Below are positions 51,268 through 59,858 of a DNA stretch of 64,000 bases, one piece after another (position 1 is the first letter of the stretch; each line of letters starts with the position of its first letter). The stretch covers positions 28,641-92,640 of the forward strand of contig NZ_JAUNLS010000003.1 of the NCBI RefSeq assembly GCF_030532325.1, read 5' to 3'. Under the pieces are notes generated by a model, which saw only the letters and a program-made list of their open reading frames with translations, was not told the DNA's origin and searched no databases. The stretch is from Corynebacterium sp. GTDB taxonomy: Bacteria > Actinomycetota > Actinomycetes > Mycobacteriales > Mycobacteriaceae. The position numbers and the translations under genes are program-made.

Positions 51268-52353
51268 TTAGGCGAGGCGGGAGCCCATGGACTCCAGCAG
51301 CTCCTCCCAGGCGGCGACGAACTTGTCGACGCCCTCCTTCTCCAGCACCGCGAACACGTCGGCGAAGTCGATGCCCACCGCCGCGATCTCGTCCATGACC
51401 TGCTGGGCCTGCGCGGCGGAGCCGCTGAGCGTATCGCCGTGCAGGTTACCCTGCTCGAGAACGGCGTCCAGGGTCTTTTCCGGCATCGTGTTGACCGTGT
51501 TAGGGCCGGCCAGCTCGGAGACGTAGAGGGTGGCAGGGTACTCCGGGTTCTTCACGCCCGTCGAGGCCCACAGCGGGCGCTGCAGGTTGGTGCCCTCCGG
51601 CAGCTCGGAGTTGGCGGCCAGCTCAGAGGTGAAAAGAGCGTAGGCCAGCTGGGCGTTGGCCACCCCGGCCTTGCCGCGCAGAGCCAAAGCCTCCTCGGTG
51701 CCGATGGCCTCCAGGCGCTTGTCCACCTCGGTGTCGAGGCGGGAGACGAAGAAGGAGGCCACCGAGTGAATGGCGGAGACATCCTTGCCCGCCTGCGCCG
51801 CGCGGGTGATGCCCTCGACGAAGGCGTCGATGACCTGCTTGTAGCGCTCGACGGAGAAGATCAGGGTGACGTTGACGGAAATTCCTTCCGCGAGGGCGTC
51901 GCTAATGGCGGGCAGAGAGCCGTCCGTTGCCGGGATCTTGATCATGAGGTTGGGACGGTCCACCGTGGCCCACAGCTCGCGGGCCTGGGCGATGGTGGCT
52001 GCAGCGTCGTCGGAAATGCGCGGGTCCACCTCGATGGAGACGCGGCCGTCCACACCGCCGGTGGACTTGTAGATGTCGGCGAAGAGATCACAGGCGCGGC
52101 GCACGTCGTCCACGGCGAGGGCGTAGACAGCCTTATCGGCGCTGGCGCCCTGTTCCTTGAGGGTGGCAATGTCGGAGTCGTAGGCGCTGCCCTGGGACAT
52201 GGCCGCGGCGAAGATGGCCGGGTTGGTGGTGACACCCACGATGGACTTGGAAGAGATGATGGACTCCAGGTTGCCGGAGTCGAGGCGATCGCGGGAGAGA
52301 TCATCGAGCCAGGTAGAGGTACCCAGCGCTGCGAGATCGTCGATGTAGGTCAC
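51268..52353 (-). CDS. tal: transaldolase
   Basis: Transfers a three-carbon unit between sugar phosphates in the non-oxidative pentose phosphate pathway. It has 361 residues from the GTG that has AAAGGA eight bases upstream; an earlier in-frame GTG would lie before that site. Visible: [13 protein letters not shown] near residues 32-44 and the Schiff-base lysine in LMIKIPAT, both conserved in the family. It follows tkt by 78 bp. Confidence 0.96.
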   Translation of the reverse strand: MTYIDDLAALGTSTWLDDLSRDRLDSGNLESIISSKSIVGVTTNPAIFAAAMSQGSAYDSDIATLKEQGASADKAVYALAVDDVRRACDLFADIYKSTGGVDGRVSIEVDPRISDDAAATIAQARELWATVDRPNLMIKIPATDGSLPAISDALAEGISVNVTLIFSVERYKQVIDAFVEGITRAAQAGKDVSAIHSVASFFVSRLDTEVDKRLEAIGTEEALALRGKAGVANAQLAYALFTSELAANSELPEGTNLQRPLWASTGVKNPEYPATLYVSELAGPNTVNTMPEKTLDAVLEQGNLHGDTLSGSAAQAQQVMDEIAAVGIDFADVFAVLEKEGVDKFVAAWEELLESMGSRLA

Positions 52354-52363
52354 TGCGCGGTCC

Positions 52364-52409
52364 TTTCTCACGTTGAGTGAATCGGATTTCTCACATGGAG
52401 TAAATCGGG
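52364..52409. repeat. 23-bp tandem repeat between tkt and tal
   Basis: The units at 52364-52386 and 52387-52409 are adjacent and agree at 19 of 23 positions; both begin TTTCTCAC. On the minus strand the tal-proximal unit includes part of the tal ribosome-binding site region (GAGAAA), so the duplication has copied sequence that leads into the start. Confidence 0.75.
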
Positions 52410-52431
52410 TTGAGCAATTGAATCGTGGGCG

Positions 52432-54540
52432 CTACTTGGCGGCCTCAGCCAGGGACTCCTTGGCGGCGGCCACGACGGCCTCGGCGGTGAGGCCGAACTT
52501 CTCAAAGAGCTCGCCGGCCGGGGCAGAGGCGCCGAAGTGCTCCAGGGAAACGTTGCGGCCAAAGGAACCGGTGTACTTGTGCCACGGCATGGCCAGGGCT
52601 GCCTCGACGGACACGCGGGCGCGGACCTCGCGGGGCAGGACGGACTCGCGGTAGTCCTCGTCTTGCTCGTCGAACCACTCGAGGCAGGGGGCGGAGACCA
52701 CGCGGGTCGCGGTGCCCTCGGCCTCGAGCTGCTTAGCGGCCTCGACGGCCAGCTGCACCTCAGAGCCGGTGGCCAGCAGGATAACGTCTGGGGTCTCGGC
52801 GGAGGACTCCACCAGGGTGTAGGCGCCGCGGCGCACGCCCTCGGCGGCCTTTTCCTTGGTGCCCTCGAGCACGGGCAGGTTCTGGCGGGACAGGGCCAGG
52901 CCCTTCGGGGCGGCCTTGTACTCCATGGCCGCGGCCCAGGCCTGGGCGGTCTCGTTGGCATCGGCCGGGCGAATCACCGAGAGATTCGGGATGGCGCGCA
53001 GCGCGGCCAGGGTCTCCACGGGTTGGTGGGTGGGGCCGTCCTCGCCCAAGCCGATGGAATCGTGGGTCCAGACGTAGTAGGTGTCAGTGGACATGAGAGC
53101 ACCCAGGCGCACGGCGGGGTACTGGTACTCGGAGAAGATAAGGAAGGTGCCGCCGTACACGCGGGTGTTACCGTGCAGCGCGATGCCGTTCATGATGGCG
53201 GACATGGCGTGCTCACGGATGCCGAAGTGCAGGTTGCGGCCGTAGGGCTGGGTAGTCCAAGTATCGGTGGTAATGGACTCCGGGCCGAAGGAATCAGCGC
53301 CCTTGATCACGGTGTTGTTGGACCCGGCCAGGTCGGCGGAGCCGCCCCACATCTCCGGCAGGGACTTCGCTAGGGCCTGGATAGTGGCCTCGGAGGCCTT
53401 GCGGGTGGCCAGGGACTCGCCGGCCTCCCAGGTGGGCAGCTCGGCGGCGAAGTCAGCCGGCAGCTCGCGGGCCTGCATGCGATCGAAGAGGGCCTTGGCC
53501 TCGGGGTTCGCCTGAGCCCAGGCGTCGAACTTTTCCTGCCACTGGGCGTGCTTGGCGGCACCGCGCTCGCGCAGCTGGCGGGTGTGAGCCAGGACGTCCT
53601 CGTCGATGTAGAAGTGCTGCTGCGGGTCGAAGCCGAGCACCTCCTTGGTGGCGGCGACCTCCTCTTCACCCAGTGCGGCACCGTGCACGCCGCCGGTGTT
53701 CATCTTGTTCGGTGCGGGGTAGCCGATGACGGTCTTGACACGGATGAAGGAGGGGCGGTCGGTGACGGCGCGGGCGGCAGCGGCGGCCTCCTCGATGGCC
53801 ACGACGTCCTCGCCGGACTCGACGGTCTGGACGTGCCAGCCGTAGGCCTCGTAGCGGGCCACGACGTCCTCGTTGAAGGCGATGTTGGTGTCGTCCTCGA
53901 TGGAGATGCGGTTGTCATCCCAAAAGACGATGAGGTTGCCCAGCTTCTGGGTTCCAGCCAGGGAGGAGGCCTCGGCGGTGACGCCCTCTTGCAGGTCGCC
54001 GTCGGAGGCGATGACGTAGACGAAGTGATCGAAGGGGGACTCGCCGGCAGCGGCCTCGGGATCGAAGAGGCCGCGCTCCTTGCGGGCGGCCATGGCCATG
54101 CCCACGGAGGAGGCCAAGCCCTGGCCCAGTGGGCCGGTGGTGATCTCCACGCCGTCAGTGTGGTGCACCTCCGGGTGGCCCGGGGTCTTGGAGCCCCAGG
54201 TGCGCAGCGCCTTGAGATCCTCCATCTCGAGGCCGAAGCCGCCGAGGAAGAGCTGGATGTACTGGGTCAGCGAGGAGTGGCCCACGGAGAGCACGAAGCG
54301 GTCGCGGCCAGCCCAGCTGACGTCGCTCGGGTCGTGGTTGATGACGCGCTGGTACAGGGTGTACGCCAGCGGGGCGAGTGACATCGCAGTACCCGGGTGG
54401 CCGGAGCCGCAGTTCTGGACGGCGTCGGCAGCCAGCACACGAATGGTGTCCACGGCGCGGGTATCGAGGTCACTCCAGTCCTCCGGGTAGCGGCGCTGGA
54501 CCATGGCCTGCAGTTCCGGCGACAACTTATCTTGTGACAC
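52432..54540 (-). CDS. tkt: transketolase
   Basis: Thiamine-diphosphate enzyme moving two-carbon units between sugar phosphates. It has 702 residues from a GTG at 54540, with GAGG nine bases upstream; the longer frame from 54555 lacks a site. The thiamine-diphosphate motif begins with SDGDLQEGVTAEAS and ends in the usual Asn of FWDDNRIS. HPGTAMSLAP near the N-terminus and HFGIREHAM with the catalytic Glu are present. First gene of the minus-strand pentose phosphate series. Confidence 0.97.
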   Translation of the reverse strand: MSQDKLSPELQAMVQRRYPEDWSDLDTRAVDTIRVLAADAVQNCGSGHPGTAMSLAPLAYTLYQRVINHDPSDVSWAGRDRFVLSVGHSSLTQYIQLFLGGFGLEMEDLKALRTWGSKTPGHPEVHHTDGVEITTGPLGQGLASSVGMAMAARKERGLFDPEAAAGESPFDHFVYVIASDGDLQEGVTAEASSLAGTQKLGNLIVFWDDNRISIEDDTNIAFNEDVVARYEAYGWHVQTVESGEDVVAIEEAAAAARAVTDRPSFIRVKTVIGYPAPNKMNTGGVHGAALGEEEVAATKEVLGFDPQQHFYIDEDVLAHTRQLRERGAAKHAQWQEKFDAWAQANPEAKALFDRMQARELPADFAAELPTWEAGESLATRKASEATIQALAKSLPEMWGGSADLAGSNNTVIKGADSFGPESITTDTWTTQPYGRNLHFGIREHAMSAIMNGIALHGNTRVYGGTFLIFSEYQYPAVRLGALMSTDTYYVWTHDSIGLGEDGPTHQPVETLAALRAIPNLSVIRPADANETAQAWAAAMEYKAAPKGLALSRQNLPVLEGTKEKAAEGVRRGAYTLVESSAETPDVILLATGSEVQLAVEAAKQLEAEGTATRVVSAPCLEWFDEQDEDYRESVLPREVRARVSVEAALAMPWHKYTGSFGRNVSLEHFGASAPAGELFEKFGLTAEAVVAAAKESLAEAAK

Positions 54541-54896
54541 GATGAAAAGCCTCATTTCGCTTAGCGGTTATGTACATAGACTCTCCTCAGTCTAGAGGTT
54601 TTTGAATGGGCGGCGGCGCAAAGCCGGAGCAAAGTTCGGGCAAAGTCGGGCCAATTTCTCGGATTATTGAAACTGGCACCGAACCGGTAGGCTGGCATGG
54701 TTAGCGTCGTGTGCTCTCACCGGATGTACCCGGCACATCTCCCGACTGTGAATGTGCATAATGAATTTCCCCGGGAACTTTCGCGTGAGCGGCAACGACA
54801 AGTACAAGGCGCCTGTAATAAAGCCCCGCGCTCGAGGGCCTAAACCGAGCAAGAAACAGTGAAAACGTGTCGCGCCGGATATTGGAGGGCATTTCC
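54541..54896. other. 356-bp divergent spacer between tkt and ctaB
   Basis: Holds both promoters. On the tkt side there is a perfect palindrome TATGTACATA (near 54569-54578) that contains -10-like sequence. On the ctaB side CATAAT (54757-54762) preceded by TGTG is the best -10. No coding frame is convincing: short minus-strand frames here lack family features. Confidence 0.4.
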
Positions 54897-55841
54897 TTGG
54901 AGACCATCAAGGCCTACTTTGCGCTAACGAAGCCGAGGATCATTGAGCTCCTCCTCGTTGCTGCAATCCCGGCCATGCTCCAAGCAGAGCGAGGCTTCGA
55001 GGCGGTGTCGGGCAACTTCTGGCTCATCATCTCCACCATCTTTGGTGGCTGGATGGGCGCTGCGGCTGCTCACACCTACAACAACGTGGTCGACTATGAG
55101 ATCGACCAGAAGATGCAGCGCACCCGTGCGCGCCCGCTCGTGCGGGCCACCATCTCGCGCCGCAACGCGGCCATCTTCGCCACCATCATGCTGGCGCTGT
55201 CCGTGTTCTGGCTGGGCGTGCTGGCCAAGTCCTGGCTGGCCGCGTTCTTCGTGCTGCTCACCAACTTCTTCTACGTGGTGGTCTACACCAAGTTCCTCAA
55301 GATGCGGAACTCGCAGAACATCGTGTGGGGTGGCCTCGCCGGCTGCATGCCCGCCATGGTGGGCTGGGCCGTCATCCGCGACAACGCTGATCCCAGCCAG
55401 CCGGACCGCTGGTGGCAGGCCATCGTGCTCTTCCTCATCATCTTCTTCTGGACCCCGCCACACACCTGGGCGCTTGCCATGAAGTACAAGGAGGACTACC
55501 GCAAGGCCGGCGTGCCCATGCTGCCGGTGGTCGCCTCTGAGCGGGAGGTCACCCGCCAAATCGTGTGGTACACGGTGGGCACGGTGATCGTGACCTTCCT
55601 CATCATCCCGGCCGCATCCTGGATCTATCTGGTGGCCGCGGTGCTCTCCGGCGCGGTCTTTCTGTGGATGGCCATCCGCCTGCACCAAGGGGTAAAGAAC
55701 GGCGCCAAGGTCAAGCCGATGCGCTTGTTTATCTACTCCAACAACTACCTTTCGGTGCTGTTCATCGGCCTGTCTATCGACGCCGTCGTGGGCTGGGAGC
55801 CCATTGGCCGCATGCTGGGCTGGTCCACGGTCCTGTTCTAG
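54897..55841 (+). CDS. ctaB: heme O synthase (protoheme IX farnesyltransferase)
   Basis: Adds a farnesyl tail to heme B for cytochrome oxidase. The UbiA-type membrane enzyme has about nine membrane segments. The first Asp-rich motif is [20 protein letters not shown], and [17 protein letters not shown] follows. The TTG at 54897 is chosen because GGAGGG lies seven bases upstream and the protein then begins [14 protein letters not shown] as in relatives; an in-frame GTG at 54867 (ten residues longer) has a poor site. ctaA is 1.2 kb away on the other strand. Confidence 0.93.
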   Translation: METIKAYFALTKPRIIELLLVAAIPAMLQAERGFEAVSGNFWLIISTIFGGWMGAAAAHTYNNVVDYEIDQKMQRTRARPLVRATISRRNAAIFATIMLALSVFWLGVLAKSWLAAFFVLLTNFFYVVVYTKFLKMRNSQNIVWGGLAGCMPAMVGWAVIRDNADPSQPDRWWQAIVLFLIIFFWTPPHTWALAMKYKEDYRKAGVPMLPVVASEREVTRQIVWYTVGTVIVTFLIIPAASWIYLVAAVLSGAVFLWMAIRLHQGVKNGAKVKPMRLFIYSNNYLSVLFIGLSIDAVVGWEPIGRMLGWSTVLF

Positions 55842-55982
55842 TCTGGCTCGCTGGGGTGCCGTGTGGCGTGAGACCAAACAGCGTCCGCGATCGGTGAGTT
55901 TTTAGGGCCTTGCTTGCACTGGCTCCACATTGCTTGCTCGATCAGCGGCCGGCTGCGATCGTGGAAGCCGTGGCTGGAAATC

Positions 55983-56945
55983 CTAGCGCACGCGGAGCAC
56001 GATCGAACCCGTGGTCTTGCGGGCGTGCAGGTCGCGGTGGGCCTGCTCGGCCTGCTCCAACGGGTATTCGGCCGTGACGTTGAACCGCAGATCGCCTTCC
56101 ACGATGGCCTGCACCACCGCTTGGGCGCGCATCTGGAACTCGCCCTCCTGGGAGGTCCACGCGCCCAGCGAGGGGCGGGTGAGGAAAATGGAGCCGTGCG
56201 TGTTGAGCAGCTGCGGGTCCATCGGGGCAACGGGGCCGGAGGATGCGCCAAACAGAGCCACCGTGCCGCGCGGGCGGACCACCTCCAGGGACTCCATGAA
56301 GGTGTCCTTGCCCACGCCGTCGTAGACCACGTCCACGCCGTAGCCGCCGTTGAAGCGGCGTACCTGCTCCGCCAGGCCCTCGCTGTAGCGGAAGACCTGA
56401 TCCGCGCCCGCGGCGTAGGAGATCTTCTCCTTCTCGTCTGTGGAGACCACTGTGTAGACCGTTGCCCCCAGCGCCTTGGCCATCTGAGTGAGCGCCTGGC
56501 CCACACCGCCGGCCCCGGCGGTGATGAGGCAGGTAGCACCCTCACCCAGCCGGTACACGCCGTGGGAGAGGTAGTGCGCCGTCATGCCCTGCAACAGCAT
56601 GGAACCGGCGATCTCGGAGGGGATCTCGTCCGGCACGGCTACGAGCCGGTCACGCGGCACGCAGACCTGCTCGGCGTAGGAGCCGAAAGCGTGATCCCAG
56701 GCCACCATGGTGCCCTCGGCGATCTCCCCGCGCGGATCGTAGGCCACGCGCCCGGTGCCCTCCAGGCCCGGGATGAAGGGGGTTGCTGCGTTATAGATGC
56801 CCTCGCGGTAATAGGTATCGATGTAGTTGATTCCGGCCACGTGGACGTCGACAAGCACCTGTTCCTCGGTGGGAGCAGGGGAGTCAACCTCGGTGTAGGT
56901 GAGGACCTCAGGCCCTCCGGTCTCAGTGATCTGGATTGCGTGCAT
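55983..56945 (-). CDS. qor: quinone oxidoreductase-like protein (MDR superfamily)
   Basis: 320 residues of the zinc-free QOR branch of the medium-chain dehydrogenases. GroES-like N-terminal half with GINYIDTYYREG, and Rossmann half with the NADPH loop ITAGAGGVGQALTQMAK near residues 141-157. No structural or catalytic zinc cysteines are present. The family reduces quinones with NADPH; the true substrate is open. It often lies between ctaB and ctaA in actinobacteria. Confidence 0.9.
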   Translation of the reverse strand: MHAIQITETGGPEVLTYTEVDSPAPTEEQVLVDVHVAGINYIDTYYREGIYNAATPFIPGLEGTGRVAYDPRGEIAEGTMVAWDHAFGSYAEQVCVPRDRLVAVPDEIPSEIAGSMLLQGMTAHYLSHGVYRLGEGATCLITAGAGGVGQALTQMAKALGATVYTVVSTDEKEKISYAAGADQVFRYSEGLAEQVRRFNGGYGVDVVYDGVGKDTFMESLEVVRPRGTVALFGASSGPVAPMDPQLLNTHGSIFLTRPSLGAWTSQEGEFQMRAQAVVQAIVEGDLRFNVTAEYPLEQAEQAHRDLHARKTTGSIVLRVR

Positions 56946-56984
56946 GCTTTCCAGGCTAATGAATCACGCCGGGTCGACGCAGCA

Positions 56985-57023
56985 CAAACGCCCCCGAAAT
57001 TGCCTAACAGGCACGCGGGGGCG
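56985..57023 (-). terminator. terminator after ctaA
   Basis: CGCCCCCG (56989-56996) and CGGGGGCG (57016-57023) pair, with inner TGCCT/AGGCA adding a second stem segment. On the minus strand the hairpin is followed by TTTGT (56985-56988 region). It separates ctaA from qor. Confidence 0.75.
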
Positions 57024-57059
57024 TAGCGGGAGAGGCGGTCTAAGCCTCAAGGAGGCGGG

Positions 57060-58031
57060 CTAGGAGGCTGTGGCCACGGCTGCTTCCGCGGCGGGCAGGC
57101 GGCGCACCCCCTGTGCCCACAAGAAGGCGGTGTAGGTAGTCACTACCGAGGACATGAGCACGTGGAAGGGCACGGTCCAGCTCGGGATGTGCAGGTAGTA
57201 CTGGCTCACGCCAATGATCCACTGGGCGATGATGCAGCCGATGAGCACCCAGCCGATGCGCTTGGTGTCCCGTGCCGCGTGGTTGCGGTAGAGCAGGAAG
57301 ACTACGGTGATGGTCAGCGCCAGGTAGATGTACATGCACACCGCGTGGCCCACGGCCATTTGGTAGGTGTCGATGCCCAGGCGTTCCTCCATGCCCACGC
57401 CGTCATCGCCGGAGTGCGTGCCGGAACCGGTGACGAAGGTGCCGGTGATGAGCACGATGGACAGTGCGGTGGCGGCCAAGGCGGCGACGGTGCGGATGGT
57501 CTTGGGGAACATCACCGTGGGGGTGTCCTCATCGGACTCGGTGATGCGGATGTAGAGCAGTGCAGCCACCCACACCAGGATCATCGACGGCAGGAAGTGC
57601 AGAGCCACAGACCACCAGGAGAGCTTCAACTTAACGGAGAGGGCGCCAATGAGCGCCTGGATAACGATGCCGGCGACGTTGATCCAGCCGTAGGTCTTAA
57701 GCTCAGAGCGGCGGCCGGCCTTGTAAAGCGCCCACATGACCGCCGCGGCGGCGGCCACGAGCACGAAGGTGAGCAGGCGGTTACCAAACTCGATAGCCTG
57801 GTGGATCATTGGCGCCGCACCGGCCTCAGGGAGCAGAGAACCCGGGTGGCACTGCGGCCAGGTCACGCAGCCCAGGCCTGAGCCGGTGACGCGGACGATG
57901 GCGCCGGTGAAGGTGATACCCGCCTGGCAGATGAGCAGGATGAGCGCGAGGACGCGCTGGGGCTTCAGCGTGGGGCCCGCGGCGGCGTCGGTGCGCGGGG
58001 TCTCGGGCGAGGTTTTAGTTCCGGAATTCAC
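57060..58031 (-). CDS. ctaA: heme A synthase
   Basis: Oxidises heme O to heme A. It has 323 residues with about eight membrane segments. Four candidate heme-ligand histidines lie in IHQAIEFGNR, ALHFLPSM, VGHAVCMY and PFHVLMSS, as in the family, and a Cys pair CVTWPQC is in the first outer loop as in Bacillus CtaA. The GTG start is the only usable one; AAAGG lies rather far (about 14 bases) upstream. Longer in-frame extensions read into non-conserved sequence. Confidence 0.93.
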   Translation of the reverse strand: MNSGTKTSPETPRTDAAAGPTLKPQRVLALILLICQAGITFTGAIVRVTGSGLGCVTWPQCHPGSLLPEAGAAPMIHQAIEFGNRLLTFVLVAAAAAVMWALYKAGRRSELKTYGWINVAGIVIQALIGALSVKLKLSWWSVALHFLPSMILVWVAALLYIRITESDEDTPTVMFPKTIRTVAALAATALSIVLITGTFVTGSGTHSGDDGVGMEERLGIDTYQMAVGHAVCMYIYLALTITVVFLLYRNHAARDTKRIGWVLIGCIIAQWIIGVSQYYLHIPSWTVPFHVLMSSVVTTYTAFLWAQGVRRLPAAEAAVATAS

Positions 58032-58110
58032 GGTTAAAAAGCTTACCTTTCTCAGGTCAAAAGGCCGAATATTCTCGGGGAACGAGGGCCGTGGAAGTAA
58101 AAAGTCACAA

Positions 58111-58872
58111 TCAGGCGTCGAAGCGGAACCATCGCACCGCCGCGGCCGACGCCACCACGGCCCAGGCGATGAGGATGAGGATTTCGGTCCAGGGCATCGA
58201 GCCGTCGAGCGCGGAGTCGAGGCCGGCGGCCAAGGCCACGCTGGGGATGAGGGAGACCAGCCCATTATCGCCGAGTCCCTGGGCGAACATAGCCCAGCCC
58301 ACCGCGCCTAGCAGGAGGAACCACAGCAGGTTCGCCAGCGCGAGCACGATCTCAGGGCTCAGCGTGCCGCCGAGCAGCAGGCCCAGCGCGGTAAAGGTGG
58401 TCACGCCCAGCAGCAGTGTCAGCGCGGTGACGGCGATGCCCAGCGCGCCGATGCGCAGCCCCATGAGCGCGGCAACGCCGCCGAGCACGATGACCTGGAG
58501 GATCACCATGGAAAAGACCGCGATGATCTTTCCCATGACTATCGCCCAGGCCGGCACGCCCGAAGCGCCCGTGCGTTTGAGGGCACCGTAGCGGCGATCG
58601 AAGGCCACGGAGATGGCCTGGCCGGTAAAGCCCGCCGAGGTGGCCGCCACGGCGAGCACCATGGGGAAAATCTCGTGCAAGCCGTGCCCGGTGACATGTT
58701 CCAGCTTGGCAGCGCCGACGAGGATGGCCAGTGGGATGATGATGCTCAGCAGCTGCTGCTCGCCGTGGCGCAGCATGAGCTTGGACTCGATAGCTCCCTG
58801 TGCCTTGAGCATGGCGGGGATGCTGGCCCGCCGGGGAGCGGGGGCGAAGGTGCCTGGTTCAAAGGTGGTCAT
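58111..58872 (-). CDS. ABC-2 type transporter permease
   Basis: 253 residues with six membrane segments after a cytoplasmic start. It resembles ABC-2 permeases of drug or lipid exporters. It follows the ATPase gene by 21 bp, and GAGGAAGG precedes the ATG, so the two form an exporter. The pair sits beside ctaA and mptB throughout mycobacteria and corynebacteria; the exported substrate is not known to me. Confidence 0.87.
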   Translation of the reverse strand: MTTFEPGTFAPAPRRASIPAMLKAQGAIESKLMLRHGEQQLLSIIIPLAILVGAAKLEHVTGHGLHEIFPMVLAVAATSAGFTGQAISVAFDRRYGALKRTGASGVPAWAIVMGKIIAVFSMVILQVIVLGGVAALMGLRIGALGIAVTALTLLLGVTTFTALGLLLGGTLSPEIVLALANLLWFLLLGAVGWAMFAQGLGDNGLVSLIPSVALAAGLDSALDGSMPWTEILILIAWAVVASAAAVRWFRFDA

Positions 58873-58893
58873 GTTCTGCCTTCCTCACGTGCC

Positions 58894-59853
58894 TTAGCTG
58901 CGTACTTCCCGGCCGGTGAGGTCGAGGAAGAGCTCTTCGAGGTTGCGGTGGCTGGTATCCAGGGCTCGCAGGGTGATGTCTTGCTCGGCCAGGCTGGCGG
59001 CCAGCGTGGCGATGGTCTGCGGGCTGGTGGGGGCCTTGAGGCGGTAGTGCAGCGGGCGTATGGCCTCGGCCGAAACGCCGCGGGCGCTGAGTTGTGCCAG
59101 ATCGACCTCGGTGGTGGTCTCGAAACGCAGCTGCGGGGTGTCCGCGGTTTCCATGAGTTCCTTGGTGGTGCCGCTGGTGACCAGGCGGCCGTGGTCCATG
59201 ATGATGACGCGGTCTGCCAGTGCCTCGGCCTCGTCCATGAGATGCGTGGTGAGGATGGTGGTGACCCCATCGCGGCGCAGGGCGCGGATCAGATCCCACA
59301 CCGCCAGGCGGGACTGGGCATCCATGCCGGCGGTGGGCTCGTCGAGGAAGACCAATTCGGGCCGGCCGATGATAGCCAGCGCCAGGGAGAGGCGCTGCTG
59401 CTGGCCACCGGAGAGGCGCCGGTAGGTGTTCTTGGCCACCCCGCGCAGGCCCAGAATGTCGAGCAGCCACTGCGGATCCAGCGGATTCTCGTTATAGGAG
59501 GCGCTGAGCTCCATCATCTCCTTGACCTTGATGCCGGAGTAGGAGCCGCCGCCCTGCAGCATGATCCCGATGCGTGAGCGCACGGCGTCGGGTTGGCTGG
59601 CCGGGTCGAGGCCCAGCACCCGGATGCTGCCGGAGGTGGGCTTCTTAAAGCCTTCGCACATCTCGATCGTCGTAGTCTTGCCGGCGCCGTTGGGCCCGAG
59701 CAGGCAGAGCATCTCGCCGCGGGCAACGCTAAAGCTCAAGGAATCGACGGCGTTCTTCTCGCCGTAGCGTTTCACCACGGAATCGAGAACCAGGGCGGGC
59801 TCTCCACTCCCGGCCGCCGTGGGCCGTGCGTCTCCATCGAAAGTTGCATTCAC
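58894..59853 (-). CDS. ABC transporter ATP-binding protein
   Basis: 319 residues. Walker A GPNGAGKTTT near residues 50-59, Q-loop GIMLQGGG, signature LSGGQQQRLSLALA, Walker B LVFLDEPTAGMD and switch His in LTTHLMDEAE are complete. A C-terminal extension of about 90 residues follows the core, as in DrrA-like exporters. It starts at GTG without a Shine-Dalgarno sequence; TAAACT seven bases upstream (59861-59866, minus strand) overlaps the mptB stop, so a leaderless mRNA is possible. A much longer frame in this phase running back through mptB was rejected. Confidence 0.92.
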   Translation of the reverse strand: MNATFDGDARPTAAGSGEPALVLDSVVKRYGEKNAVDSLSFSVARGEMLCLLGPNGAGKTTTIEMCEGFKKPTSGSIRVLGLDPASQPDAVRSRIGIMLQGGGSYSGIKVKEMMELSASYNENPLDPQWLLDILGLRGVAKNTYRRLSGGQQQRLSLALAIIGRPELVFLDEPTAGMDAQSRLAVWDLIRALRRDGVTTILTTHLMDEAEALADRVIIMDHGRLVTSGTTKELMETADTPQLRFETTTEVDLAQLSARGVSAEAIRPLHYRLKAPTSPQTIATLAASLAEQDITLRALDTSHRNLEELFLDLTGREVRS

Positions 59854-59858
59854 GGCGA

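Noticed and set aside
54664-54910. Small minus-strand genes in the tkt-ctaB spacer
   Set aside because: The frames overlap each other and the ctaB start, have no ribosome-binding site and no recognisable features.
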